Positions 45,246-54,316 of a stretch of DNA of 64,000 bases are shown in pieces (positions within the stretch are counted from its first letter, which is position 1; each line of letters begins with the position of its first letter). The notes under the pieces are model-generated. The model saw only the letters and a program-made list of their open reading frames with translations, was not told the DNA's origin and ran no database searches. The translations under genes and the position numbers were made by a program. Source of the DNA: Desulfuromonadales bacterium. Its GTDB lineage: Bacteria > Desulfobacterota > Desulfuromonadia > Geobacterales > Pseudopelobacteraceae. The stretch lies in contig DUZS01000019.1 in the NCBI GenBank assembly GCA_013349405.1, positions 1 to 64,000 of the forward strand, written 5' to 3'.

Positions 45246-46724
45246 TTATTTGACTTCCTTGCGCAGCTGCGGAAACAGAATGACGTCCCGGATCGATGGA
45301 GAGTCCGTCAGCAGCATGACGAGGCGGTCGATGCCGATTCCTTCACCTGCAGTCGGCGGCAGCCCATACTCCAGAGCCCTGACATAATCTTCATCCATAT
45401 AATGTGCCTCTTCGTCACCCTTGTCTTTTTCGGCCACCTGAGCCAGGAAACGCTCTTTCTGGTCGACCGGGTCATTCAATTCCGAAAAGGCATTGGCGAT
45501 TTCGCGCCCGCCGATGATCAGCTCAAAACGATCAACGATTTCCGGGTTATGGTCATTTTTACGTGACAACGGCGATACCTCGGTCGGGTAGGCGGTGATA
45601 AAGGTCGGCTGGATCAGTTTATGTTCAGCAACCTCCTCAAAAATTTCCATTAACAGCTTGCCGTACGTTATGCCGTCCGGCAGTGCCAGGCCGATGCTGC
45701 GTGCATACGACAGGGCAAGGTCACGATCATCGAGCTGCTTCGCTTCTATATCGCCATACTCCAGAACCGCGTCACGTACCGTCAGCCGCTTCCAGGGACG
45801 CTGAAAGCTGATGTCAAGTCCCTGGTTGGTAAAATCAAGCGTGCCGAGAATATCCTGCGCAACGTGGCAGAAAAGCTCTTCGGTAAAGTCCATCAGATCT
45901 TCATACGTTGCATACGCCTGGTAGAATTCCATCATGGTGAATTCCGGATTGTGACGGACGGAAATGCCTTCATTGCGGAAATTGCGATTTATTTCAAATA
46001 CGCGCTCCAGGCCGCCGACAACGAGACGCTTCAGATACAGCTCCGGAGCAACGCGGAGGTACAGCTCCATATCGAGAGTGTTGTGGTGGGTAATAAACGG
46101 CCGGGCCGTTGCGCCGCCCGGAATCTGGTGCATCATCGGCGTTTCGACTTCAAGAAAATCACGGCCGGTCATGAAGCTGCGGATCAGGTTGACGATGCGG
46201 GAACGCTTGATGAAGATTTCCCGCGCGTCGGGATTGACAATCAAATCAACATAGCGCTGGCGGTAGCGGGTTTCGACATCGGTCAGGCCGTGAAATTTTT
46301 CCGGCAGCGGCAGGAGCGATTTTACCAGCAGCCGTATGGTGCGGACATGAAGAGAAAGTTCGCCGGTCTTGGTGCGGAAAGGATAACCCTCAGCGCCAAT
46401 GATGTCACCAATATCGAGCGATTCAAAAACAGTAAACGCCTCTTCGCCGATTTCCTCTTTTTTCACATAGAGTTGCAGGCGCCCCTTGCGATCCTGCAGC
46501 TGAATAAAGGCGGCTTTACCAAAAGATCTGCGAGCCAGAATACGACCGGCAACACGTATGCTGACTTCTGCTGCGTCAAGATTTTCAACCGAACCGTATG
46601 CCGCAACAACGTCTGCCGAAGTATGTTGAGGTCTAAAATCATTGGGGTAGGGGTTTATGCCGGCTTCCCAGAGCGCATCAACTTTGCGGCGCCTTTGAAG
46701 CAGAAGTTCACTGAGCTCTTCCAT
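45246..46724 (-). CDS. lysS: lysine--tRNA ligase, class II
   Basis: 492 residues. An OB-fold anticodon-binding domain covers about 55-140. Class II motif 2 is [20 protein letters not shown] and motif 3 is [20 protein letters not shown]. It charges tRNA-Lys using ATP. It starts the lolC-lolD-bamA-lpx run with a 3-base gap to lolC and may be transcribed with it. The 150 bases upstream (46725-46874) hold no gene. Confidence 0.96.
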   Translation of the reverse strand: MEELSELLLQRRRKVDALWEAGINPYPNDFRPQHTSADVVAAYGSVENLDAAEVSIRVAGRILARRSFGKAAFIQLQDRKGRLQLYVKKEEIGEEAFTVFESLDIGDIIGAEGYPFRTKTGELSLHVRTIRLLVKSLLPLPEKFHGLTDVETRYRQRYVDLIVNPDAREIFIKRSRIVNLIRSFMTGRDFLEVETPMMHQIPGGATARPFITHHNTLDMELYLRVAPELYLKRLVVGGLERVFEINRNFRNEGISVRHNPEFTMMEFYQAYATYEDLMDFTEELFCHVAQDILGTLDFTNQGLDISFQRPWKRLTVRDAVLEYGDIEAKQLDDRDLALSYARSIGLALPDGITYGKLLMEIFEEVAEHKLIQPTFITAYPTEVSPLSRKNDHNPEIVDRFELIIGGREIANAFSELNDPVDQKERFLAQVAEKDKGDEEAHYMDEDYVRALEYGLPPTAGEGIGIDRLVMLLTDSPSIRDVILFPQLRKEVK

Positions 46725-46874
46725 GGTGGTGATTCAACCTTTCACAACAAATATAATTCCTGAAAACAAGCCCGTAAAAATATCTGTAACATTCTGGTAC
46801 GTCAAGAAAAAAGGGTATTTAGGTGCTGTTATTCTGAAGCAACCGAGAGTTCTTTTGAAGGGTTTACCCGTTCC

Positions 46875-48068
46875 CTACTGGATTCTACGAATAGTGCTGT
46901 TTTCACTGTCAGCGACAAAGAGGCTGGCCCCGTCGCTTGTGATGCCGATGGGGGAATAAAAGCTTGGCGTTCCGGGAGAATCAACAAACCCGCCGGCACC
47001 AAGAGTCGGATCTGAAAAAGCTTTGGCAATACCCGATATGGTTGTGACACTGTACGGGAACAATTTATCTATCCTTCGCACGGTGTTTTGGTAGGTGTCT
47101 GTGACATACAGGTAGGTGCCATCGGTAGTAATGCCATTTGGCTGATAGAAGCGTGCGACGGTGCCGATTCCATCCGCAGCGCCGTTGTTGCCGGAGCTGA
47201 TTTTTTCAGAGACCCCCGGAGTGGCAGCACCGGCAATGGTGGTAACTGTGCCGGAAAGAATATCAACCATGCGGATGCTTCGGTTACCGAAGTCGGCCAG
47301 GTAGAGATTGGTGCCATCAGTGGTGATACGGCCCGGCCGGTTTAATCGTGCGACCCCCTGCCCGCCGTCAGTTGCGCCACTTGTTCGTGAGATGCCGGCG
47401 AGAGTGGTCACCGCTTTTGTGGCGATATTGATACGGCGTATGGTGTGGTTGCCGGAATCTGTGACATAGAGGTCGTTGCCATCGGTCGTGATGCCGATGG
47501 GAATGAAAAAACGGGCATCGGCAGGGTTGGTTGAATCAACCGAACCGGCCAGGCTACTCGTGCTGCCTATTGTCGTGACCGCATTTGTGGCAATCTCAAT
47601 GATGCGGACTGTATTGGAACCGGAATCCACGACATAGAGATTGGTGCCATCGGTTGTGATGTCAGATGGCCGATTGAAGCCGACAGGGAGTGTGGTGACA
47701 ACCCCTGCAGAGGTTATCTTGCGGATAAGGTTATTACCATAATCCGCGACAAAAATACTGATTCCGTCAGTCGCTATACCGGTAGGATGACTGAATTTTG
47801 CCGGAGGACCGTTGGTTGTACTATAGTTACTGAATCCGGCACTCCCGGCACTGCCTGCAAACGTTGCTACCGTGTTATTAAGAATAAGTGGTGTCCCTTG
47901 AATCGTCCCGCCCATATGCGTGTTTGGCGGAAGTGGGAGTGACGGCAGCGTATGGGACGGCTGGCTATATATTTGGGTTGTTGCTGTGTCTTTGCTGCTG
48001 CTGCCGCCGCACGCGGCAATACAGACAACAAAGAGAAAAACTGCTATGTATGGTACAGACTTTTGCAT
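46875..48068 (-). CDS. NHL-repeat beta-propeller lipoprotein
   Basis: 397 residues with a lipoprotein signal peptide (FLFVVCIAAC, lipid-anchored C20). Six NHL blades follow, each closing with a D-x-G/N-x-N-x-I/V-R motif such as ADYGNNLIRKI, VDSGSNTVRII and TDSGNHTIRRI, so a six-bladed propeller is expected. Blades have the consensus ITTDGTNLYV. The start at 48068 gives a proper signal peptide. It is probably anchored to the periplasmic or outer face. Its binding partner is unknown. It is separate from lysS and rng in apparent role. Confidence 0.85.
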   Translation of the reverse strand: MQKSVPYIAVFLFVVCIAACGGSSSKDTATTQIYSQPSHTLPSLPLPPNTHMGGTIQGTPLILNNTVATFAGSAGSAGFSNYSTTNGPPAKFSHPTGIATDGISIFVADYGNNLIRKITSAGVVTTLPVGFNRPSDITTDGTNLYVVDSGSNTVRIIEIATNAVTTIGSTSSLAGSVDSTNPADARFFIPIGITTDGNDLYVTDSGNHTIRRINIATKAVTTLAGISRTSGATDGGQGVARLNRPGRITTDGTNLYLADFGNRSIRMVDILSGTVTTIAGAATPGVSEKISSGNNGAADGIGTVARFYQPNGITTDGTYLYVTDTYQNTVRRIDKLFPYSVTTISGIAKAFSDPTLGAGGFVDSPGTPSFYSPIGITSDGASLFVADSENSTIRRIQ

Positions 48069-48109
48069 GTTTGATTCCCCATGGATACACTGCACGATGC
48101 GAGTGTGAC

Positions 48110-50554
48110 TTACTGAATTTCGGCATCCTTTTTCTTGCGCCGCGCTCGTGACGCGGGTTTGACTGGTACGGTTTCCGGTTCCGGTGCCGGTGCCGGTGCC
48201 GTTACGTCCGGCGTAACGGCTTCTTTTTTAGGAGCGGCCCGTCGCGGTTTCTTTTGGAGCGGAAGAGGTTCTGAAATAACCGGCGGTGCCGCGAGCAGAG
48301 CCGGTTCAGAGGGTGCCGGAATTGCTTCGGCCGCAGCTACCGTGTTTTTCTTGCGTACTGTCCGGGGCCGTTTTGGTTTGGCCGGAGCCGGGACCTCCTC
48401 CGGTGGCGTAACAGTCGGAATTTCAGTATCCATTGTTTCGCTCTCAGGCGTTGCTTCGACTGCAGTATCCAGCGCAGAGCCATCCGGAGTTTTATGGGCT
48501 TTGCTGCGACTGCGCCGCCGTTTACGTTTTTTCGGTTTTTGAGCCGAATCTACAGGAATTTCCCCGCTGTCAGGAGATAGGTCAATTCCCGTCTCAGGAT
48601 CGTCTCCGGTCGGATACGCGCTGCTCTGCTCCGGTTCGATATCAGGCTGGCTGGTATCGGTCGTCTCGAGATGGAGGTCACTGGCAGGTTTTTTCTTCTT
48701 ACGCTTCCGTTTTTTCGGTTTCAGAGCCGAATCTACAGCACTCTCCTCGATGTCCGGAGAAGAGGCCATTCCCGTTTCAGGTACTTCCTCTGCCGGAGAG
48801 GCGTCGATCCGTTCCGTGTCACCATCGATCAGGTCGGAATCAGCCGTATCGAGATGCAGGTCAGCAGCAGATTTTTTCTTCTTTTTGCGGCGTTTGCGTT
48901 TTTTGCCACCCTCTGCCAGAGCGCTCGTCTCAGTCTTCTGTTCCTCCTCCTCCTCTGTAACAACGTGGAGAGCCGGAGCAGCGTGTGGAACGACGCTTTT
49001 GTGGGCTTCTTCGGCTTCAGCCTCACTCTTGAGCACATCCTCAAGATGCGGTTTCTCCCGTTTTACTATTTCAAGCTCCAGCTGATTGAGGAGAAAAGAC
49101 GTTTTACCTTTGACGGTTACCTCGATCTCATAATCATTTTCAATCTGGGTCAACTCGCGTTTTTTACGATTGAGCAGGTAATATGCTACCTCCAGCGGCA
49201 GTCCCCCGCGAACTTCGCCAACAGTTCCCTTGGCAGCGGCAGCGTGGACTTTGCGCAGGAACGAGACCGCCATGGCTTCAACTGATTTGACTTTACCGCG
49301 CCCTTCACAGTGCGGGCATTCAAGATAAATGGCGTCATTCAATGTTTTTGCGATCCGCTGGCGCGACATCTCCATGATGCCGAACTGAGAAATACGCCCG
49401 ACATTAACGCGCGCTTTGTCCATTTTGAGAGCGTTTTTAAGCGTTTTTTCAACGTCGCTGTTATGCTTGTTTTCTCGCATATCAATGAAGTCGATAACAA
49501 TCAGTCCGCCAAGGTCACGCAGTCGCAGTTGCCGGGCCACCTCTTCGGCAGCCTCCATATTGGCCTTGAAGGCGGTATCCTCAATGCCTCTCTCTCCGCT
49601 TGATTTTCCTGAATTGACATCAATCGAGACCAGTGCTTCGGTCGGCTCAATGATCAATGAGCCGCCTGAAGGGAGTGGCACCCGCTTTTCATAGATCTGG
49701 TCGATCTGTTCCTCCAGTTGAAAACGGGAAAAAATCGGTCGTTTTTCTTTATGCAGCTTGACCCGCTTTTCTGCGACCGGCATGGTCTCCCGAAAAAACT
49801 CCTTGGCTTCGCGGTAGGCCTCCTTGCTGTCAACCAGAACCTCGTCAATGTCATCTGAAAAATAGTCCCGTATGGTGCGAATGATCAGGCCGCTGTCGCG
49901 ATAAATCTCGCCAGCCCCATTGATTCCGGTCGCCTTCCCTTTGATCGATTCGTACAGTTCGGTCAGGTTGGTGAAATCCTTCTGCAGCTCTTCAGGGGTG
50001 CGTCCGACCGCCTCAGTCCGCATGATGTAGCCGGTGCCTTCCGGAATATCCATGCCGGCGACAATTTCCTTCAACTTCTTACGGGCACCTTCCTGCTCTA
50101 CCTTACGGGAAATGCCGCTGGAATCACTCCCCGGCATCATCACCATATAGCGTCCAGGGAGGGAAATGTACGTTGTCAGAGCAGAGCCTTTGTTGTCCCG
50201 CTCGTCTTTTTCAACCTGCACCAGCAGTTCCTGCCCACGGTGGAGCACTTCCTGAATGCGCGGAAAACGTTTGCGCTTATCCTCCGGAATATCATCACGC
50301 CATTCAAAATAATCGGGATGCAGTTCGCCGATCTGCAGAAAACCCGGTTTTCCACGGCCGATATCGACAAACGCGGCCTGAAGCCCCGGTTCGACCCGAA
50401 GGACGACACCTTTGTAAATATTCCCTTTGATCTGTTCTTTCCCGCTTATTTCAATGTTCAGTTCCATCAGACGACCGTCGTGAACGATGGCTACACGGGT
50501 CTCCTCGGGGTGCATGACATTTATCAGCATTTTCTTGCTTATCAGTGTGCTCAT
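48110..50554 (-). CDS. rng: RNase E/G family ribonuclease with long basic tail
   Basis: 814 residues. The first 500 are the RNase E/G catalytic core: an S1 domain (KGVVLRVEPGLQAAFVDIG), the DNase I-like site with SIDVNSG and VIDFIDM (the two metal-binding Asp regions) and the zinc-link CPHCEGRGKV. The remaining 300 residues are low complexity. Within them a basic KKRKRRKKKKKSAADLHL-type module occurs three times about 61 residues apart (near residues 550, 610 and 670), and the sequence ends in Ala/Pro/Lys-rich repeats. The enzyme cleaves AU-rich single-stranded RNA in rRNA processing and mRNA decay; the tail probably binds RNA or partners. The start at 50554 is preferred over a longer reading. 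Confidence 0.92.
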   Translation of the reverse strand: MSTLISKKMLINVMHPEETRVAIVHDGRLMELNIEISGKEQIKGNIYKGVVLRVEPGLQAAFVDIGRGKPGFLQIGELHPDYFEWRDDIPEDKRKRFPRIQEVLHRGQELLVQVEKDERDNKGSALTTYISLPGRYMVMMPGSDSSGISRKVEQEGARKKLKEIVAGMDIPEGTGYIMRTEAVGRTPEELQKDFTNLTELYESIKGKATGINGAGEIYRDSGLIIRTIRDYFSDDIDEVLVDSKEAYREAKEFFRETMPVAEKRVKLHKEKRPIFSRFQLEEQIDQIYEKRVPLPSGGSLIIEPTEALVSIDVNSGKSSGERGIEDTAFKANMEAAEEVARQLRLRDLGGLIVIDFIDMRENKHNSDVEKTLKNALKMDKARVNVGRISQFGIMEMSRQRIAKTLNDAIYLECPHCEGRGKVKSVEAMAVSFLRKVHAAAAKGTVGEVRGGLPLEVAYYLLNRKKRELTQIENDYEIEVTVKGKTSFLLNQLELEIVKREKPHLEDVLKSEAEAEEAHKSVVPHAAPALHVVTEEEEEQKTETSALAEGGKKRKRRKKKKKSAADLHLDTADSDLIDGDTERIDASPAEEVPETGMASSPDIEESAVDSALKPKKRKRKKKKPASDLHLETTDTSQPDIEPEQSSAYPTGDDPETGIDLSPDSGEIPVDSAQKPKKRKRRRSRSKAHKTPDGSALDTAVEATPESETMDTEIPTVTPPEEVPAPAKPKRPRTVRKKNTVAAAEAIPAPSEPALLAAPPVISEPLPLQKKPRRAAPKKEAVTPDVTAPAPAPEPETVPVKPASRARRKKKDAEIQ

Positions 50555-50705
50555 GTTTGTGGAGTGCCTTTCAGAGTGCTGCAACAGCTTTTAGTGTAAA
50601 ACGGGCGGATTATATCTCTTTTGGTATCGAAAGCAAAGAAAAAGGCGGAGCAGGCTCCTATTGTTTTCGCTTTACAGTTTGTTGTCCCCGTCAGGATGTC
50701 GTCAC

Positions 50706-50735
50706 TTGTCAAGCGACTTCACTCTATGATATACA
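50706..50735 (+). promoter_or_regulatory. candidate promoter for cpoB
   Basis: TTGTCA (50706-50711, five of six bases), an 18-base spacer and TATACA (four of six) precede cpoB by 35 bases. AAGGAG lies eight bases before the cpoB ATG. Confidence 0.45.
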
Positions 50736-50769
50736 GATGGCAGTCATTTCAGGGCAAAGGAGTTCCTCT

Positions 50770-51606
50770 ATGAAATATGCACATATAGCCGTTGTCGTAT
50801 CACTTGCAGCATGCTTGTCCGGATGCGCTTCTCAGAGTGCGCTTGATAATGTCAGAAATGATGTCGATGCGGTGAAATCGCGTCTTTTTTCCATTGACAG
50901 GGATCTTGCCGGCATCCGTGAGGAGTCGAAGGTAAGTGTCGGGGCGATTGAAAAGGGCTTTAAGGCGGATGTCTCTGCTGTACGGAAAATGTCCGCTGAC
51001 ATTCAGGCGTCAATTGACGGCACGAAAGGGGAGATGCAGGCGCTGAATGGCAAGCTTGACGATACACTTCTCTCCGTTAAAAAACCTGCTGAAGATCTTG
51101 CCCGCTATCGTGAAGACGCCGACAAGCGCATTATTGCTCTGGAAGAACGCATCCTGAAACAGCAGGCGGCCCTTGATGCTCTTGCAAAAAAAATGACCGA
51201 AGTGCCCATGGTAAAAAAGGAAGAGGTGCCCCTGGCTCCGGATGCACTGTACCTGAAAGGGCTTGATTCACTCAAAGCGGGTGAAATTGTTGCAGCGCGG
51301 GAGCAGTTCACCAAATTTCTTGAGCAGAATCCGAAGCATGAGTTGGCGGCAAACGGGCACTATTGGATTGGCGAGACATACTATAGTGAAAAGAATTATG
51401 AATCGGCAATTCTGTCTTATCAGGATGTCATTAAAAATTATCCCGGCAAAGAGAAGGTTGTTGCTGCCATGTTAAAGCAGGCAATGGCCTTCAATGAGAT
51501 CAAGGACAGCAAAAGCGCCAAATTTGTCTTGAAAAAACTGGTGGAGGGCTTTCCAAAAAGCGAGGAAGCCAAAAAGGCCAAAGAGTTGCTGAAGGAAATC
51601 AAATAG
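50770..51606 (+). CDS. cpoB: Tol-Pal accessory protein CpoB/YbgF, lipoprotein form
   Basis: 278 residues. A lipobox LSGC (C19) marks a lipoprotein, unlike the soluble E. coli protein. A coiled-coil segment follows (about 25-130), then a C-terminal TPR domain of three repeats: LYLKGLDSLKAGEIVAAREQ, HYWIGETYYSEKNYESAI and AMLKQAMAFNEIKDSKSA. CpoB couples peptidoglycan synthesis to outer membrane constriction with TolA. No tol genes are next to it. It is convergent with the his genes through a shared terminator. Confidence 0.87.
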   Translation: MKYAHIAVVVSLAACLSGCASQSALDNVRNDVDAVKSRLFSIDRDLAGIREESKVSVGAIEKGFKADVSAVRKMSADIQASIDGTKGEMQALNGKLDDTLLSVKKPAEDLARYREDADKRIIALEERILKQQAALDALAKKMTEVPMVKKEEVPLAPDALYLKGLDSLKAGEIVAAREQFTKFLEQNPKHELAANGHYWIGETYYSEKNYESAILSYQDVIKNYPGKEKVVAAMLKQAMAFNEIKDSKSAKFVLKKLVEGFPKSEEAKKAKELLKEIK

Positions 51607-51625
51607 TTTTTTTAATACAAAAATA

Positions 51626-51659
51626 AAAGGGCGGCCCGAGATTAGGGCCGCCTTTTTAT
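51626..51659. terminator. bidirectional terminator between cpoB and hisB
   Basis: AAAGGGCGGCCC and GGGCCGCCTTT form a perfect GC-rich stem with a 7-base loop. It is flanked by a T run on the plus strand and by T bases on the minus strand, so it can stop both cpoB and hisB transcripts. Confidence 0.9.
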
Positions 51660-51678
51660 TGTGACTGATCTCATCTGC

Positions 51679-52266
51679 CTACAAAACTCCTTTTGTTGAC
51701 ATAACCCCAATAACACGCGAGTCTATCTGACTTGCTGCGTCGAGCGCCCGGGCAAACGCCTTGAAGCAGGCTTCAATGATATGGTGAACATTGTCGCCAT
51801 ACATGACGTTTATATGCAGATTAAGGCCGCAGTGGTTGACAAAGGCCTGAAAAAACTCCCGGGCCAATTCTACGTCGAAATCCCCGATTTTCACCTTTGG
51901 CAGGTTGACGTGATAGACAAGATACGGTCTCCCGGAGATGTCGACAGACACGCTTGCCAACGTTTCATCCATCGGAACGGAAGCCTGACCATAGCGCCGG
52001 ATGCCTTTTTTCTCTCCGAGCGCCTGCTTGAAAGCCTCCCCTAACACAATACCGATATCCTCAACCGTATGGTGAAAATCTATATCAATGTCGCCGCAGG
52101 CTTCGACGTTTAAGTCGAATAGACCATGGCGGGCAAACAGGTTGAGCATATGATCGAGAAAGGGTACCGACGTGCAGATGGTGGCGTTCCCTGATCCGTC
52201 AATTATCAGAGACAGTTTGATTTTTGTTTCTTTCGTAATCCGTTCGATAGTGGCAGTCCGTGACAT
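51679..52266 (-). CDS. hisB: imidazoleglycerol-phosphate dehydratase
   Basis: 195 residues, the usual length of monofunctional His[29 protein letters not shown] and [23 protein letters not shown] carry the manganese-binding His and Glu residues. It converts imidazoleglycerol phosphate to imidazoleacetol phosphate, the substrate of HisC. It follows hisC by 18 bases and ends at the bidirectional terminator. Confidence 0.96.
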   Translation of the reverse strand: MSRTATIERITKETKIKLSLIIDGSGNATICTSVPFLDHMLNLFARHGLFDLNVEACGDIDIDFHHTVEDIGIVLGEAFKQALGEKKGIRRYGQASVPMDETLASVSVDISGRPYLVYHVNLPKVKIGDFDVELAREFFQAFVNHCGLNLHINVMYGDNVHHIIEACFKAFARALDAASQIDSRVIGVMSTKGVL

Positions 52267-52284
52267 GGTATCTCCTCGTTACAG

Positions 52285-53337
52285 TTATCCGATTTCTGAC
52301 AGTGCTGAAAATGTCTTTTCCATCTCTTCCCGGGTCCCGATTGAAATCCTGAGGCCGTGAGCCAACTGCGGATCAGAGAGCAGTCGCACCAGAATCCTGC
52401 GCTTATATAAGGCCTCATACACCCGAGCGCCGTTTTTATCCGGCGGGGAGGCAAAAACAAAATTTGCCTGAGATGGAATGACGGTATAGCCGATTGCAGT
52501 CAACTCTGCACTAAACCACTCGCGGGTCGCCATGATTCTGCGGCACGATTCACGGAAATAGGGCTGGTCCTGAAGCGCGGCAACACACGCCGCCTGTGCC
52601 AGGCGATCAAGGTTGTAATGATCGCGAATCTTGTCCAGTGCGGCGATTATTTCAGGTCGGGCAATTGCCAGTCCGAGGCGCATACCGGCAAGGGCATAGC
52701 TCTTTGACAGCGTCCGGGTGACGACAACATTTTCGTATTTTTTCACCAGTTCGAGAGCGTTCCAATCGGCAAAGTCGGCATACGCCTCGTCAATTACCAG
52801 CAGTCCTCTGCACTTCTGTGCCAGCTCTTCAATATATGCCGGAGGGAATGCAAAACCGAGCGGCGAGTTGGGGGTGGTCAGAAAGAACACCGTGCCGTGA
52901 TACTGCTCGGGAAACGCTTCGATCCTGAACGTATCGGTCAAGCCGTAGGTGCAGACATGTGCGCCCTGTATTTCAGCAAGCGTCGAGTAATAGGAGTAGG
53001 AGGGATGGACATATCCGATATCCTGCCCCTGCCCGGCACAGGCCCGGATCAGATTATTGAGCACTTCATCTGAACCGTTGGCCATGATGATCCATGACGG
53101 ATCAAAGCCGTACAGTTCTGCCGCCGCTTCGCGCAGCTTTTGGCTTGATGCGCTCGGGTAGGTGCGCAACGATGCCCCGTCATTCCCAACTTCTGCCAAT
53201 ATCGCTGCAACCACGTTGGGAGAGGGTGGATAGGGGTTTTCATTGGTATTCAATTTGATCCACGATGCCGCGTCGTCCGGCTGAAAACCGGGGACGTAGC
53301 CGTTCATGGCGGCAATGCCGGGGCGAAGGTACGTCAT
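52285..53337 (-). CDS. hisC: histidinol-phosphate aminotransferase
   Basis: 350 residues, PLP-dependent fold type [13 protein letters not shown] at the start, [20 protein letters not shown] and [18 protein letters not shown] with the PLP-binding Lys are visible. It makes histidinol phosphate using glutamate. The start is set at ATG 53337; a TTG twelve codons upstream is less likely. A Phd/VapC module and about 190 bases separate it from hisD. Confidence 0.95.
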   Translation of the reverse strand: MTYLRPGIAAMNGYVPGFQPDDAASWIKLNTNENPYPPSPNVVAAILAEVGNDGASLRTYPSASSQKLREAAAELYGFDPSWIIMANGSDEVLNNLIRACAGQGQDIGYVHPSYSYYSTLAEIQGAHVCTYGLTDTFRIEAFPEQYHGTVFFLTTPNSPLGFAFPPAYIEELAQKCRGLLVIDEAYADFADWNALELVKKYENVVVTRTLSKSYALAGMRLGLAIARPEIIAALDKIRDHYNLDRLAQAACVAALQDQPYFRESCRRIMATREWFSAELTAIGYTVIPSQANFVFASPPDKNGARVYEALYKRRILVRLLSDPQLAHGLRISIGTREEMEKTFSALSEIG

Positions 53338-53436
53338 TAAAGTAAATCTTTCTTTGAGTAGGTGAGTAAACAACGGTAATCAGTGGAGCGAAAGGTATCA
53401 CACTAGAACTTTTCTGACAATCTGAATTGAGCCTGA

Positions 53437-53466
53437 CTTTGCCGGTTTTTGCCAGAGACGGCAAAG
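53437..53466. other. hairpin between vapC-like gene and hisC
   Basis: CTTTGCCG and CGGCAAAG pair over 8 bp around a 14-base loop. No T run follows, so at most it is a weak terminator or mRNA-end stabiliser for the toxin gene. The rest of 53338-53528 shows no gene. Confidence 0.4.
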
Positions 53467-53528
53467 CGGGCATGAGGTGCCAATTGCAAAGATAATTTTG
53501 CGTTGGGGCAACCTTTTCAGAGAGGGAT

Positions 53529-53924
53529 TTACCATACGGTCTGCACATGTTGATATGATCGGAGCTTTTCATCCTTTGTCACCAACTGCGCTCCAAGTGA
53601 CTTAGCTGTTGCAGTGATGATCCGGTCGGCGGGATCCGCATGGGGAAAATCGGGCAGGCGCACCGATTCAACCGCTATGGAGGTGCTAACCGGAACAAAT
53701 GAAAGAAACGGCAACTGTTCACAGCGCGCAAGCCAGTCTCTGACATCAAGTGCCAGATGCAGCCTTCCCCGTTCAACAAGAAGGGCAATTTCCCATGATG
53801 TGAAACAGGAGACATATACAGACTTTGTCATCATTGCCTGCGTAATTGCCTCACTGGCTGCCTTGCTTAATTGCGCCGGATTATCAACCCACCAGAGCAA
53901 GGCGTGAGTGTCAAGCACAATCAT
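53529..53924 (-). CDS. PIN-domain toxin (VapC-like)
   Basis: 131-residue PIN ribonuclease. Acidic site residues are D5 (IVLDTHALLWW), E45 (SWEIALL), D97 and D100 (HADPADRII) and the final LVTKDEKL with D118. VapC-type toxins cut tRNA or rRNA. The start ATG overlaps the antitoxin stop by 4 bases (ATGA). The module lies inside the his operon. Confidence 0.9.
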   Translation of the reverse strand: MIVLDTHALLWWVDNPAQLSKAASEAITQAMMTKSVYVSCFTSWEIALLVERGRLHLALDVRDWLARCEQLPFLSFVPVSTSIAVESVRLPDFPHADPADRIITATAKSLGAQLVTKDEKLRSYQHVQTVW

Positions 53925-54154
53925 TTCAGCGCCTCCCAGTCGTTTAAACCCACCGGTTCAAAGGGATCATCATATTTAAGTACGGTGTTGCGGAGACCCT
54001 TGAAATACTCCTCCGGATCGGCAATATACGGAACAACCTTTAAAACAGGGCGGCCATGGTCGGTAATTATCAGCTCTTCACCGGTCTGCTCAATTTTACG
54101 GAAATATTCAAGGCTGTGCGGTTTGAACTGGGATTTCGATACGGTTTGCGGCAT
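53921..54154 (-). CDS. Phd/YefM-family antitoxin
   Basis: 77 residues. The N-terminus MPQTVSKSQFKPHSLEYFRKIEQ, with ELIITDHGRPVLKVVPY, is the Phd/YefM DNA-binding fold, and the acidic C-terminal YFKGLRNTVLKYDDPFEP should bind and block the toxin. It should repress its own promoter through the palindrome at 54188. It is the first gene of the module. Confidence 0.88.
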   Translation of the reverse strand: MPQTVSKSQFKPHSLEYFRKIEQTGEELIITDHGRPVLKVVPYIADPEEYFKGLRNTVLKYDDPFEPVGLNDWEALK

Positions 54155-54187
54155 AGTGAACCCCCTCCGTCTTTTATGACTATGGTA

Positions 54188-54208
54188 GCATGGTCATAAT
54201 AACTATGC
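54188..54208 (-). promoter_or_regulatory. candidate antitoxin operator
   Basis: GCATGGTCATAATAACTATG followed by C is a 21-base imperfect palindrome (eight of ten base pairs match) lying 34 bases before the antitoxin ATG. It overlaps a possible promoter (TTGCAT, 17 bases, TACCAT on the minus strand), as expected for autorepression. Confidence 0.5.
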
Positions 54209-54316
54209 AATCGGAACGGCAACGCCAAGCCCATACTGCACAACACCTTGATCAGTAATATGATAACAGGCTAATGTAAGGGAATTTTTATATGCAAAGG
54301 CGGAAATTATGCGTTA

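Noticed and set aside
45864-46763. 299-codon plus-strand frame over lysS
   Set aside because: Antisense to a complete lysyl-tRNA synthetase gene; no domain.
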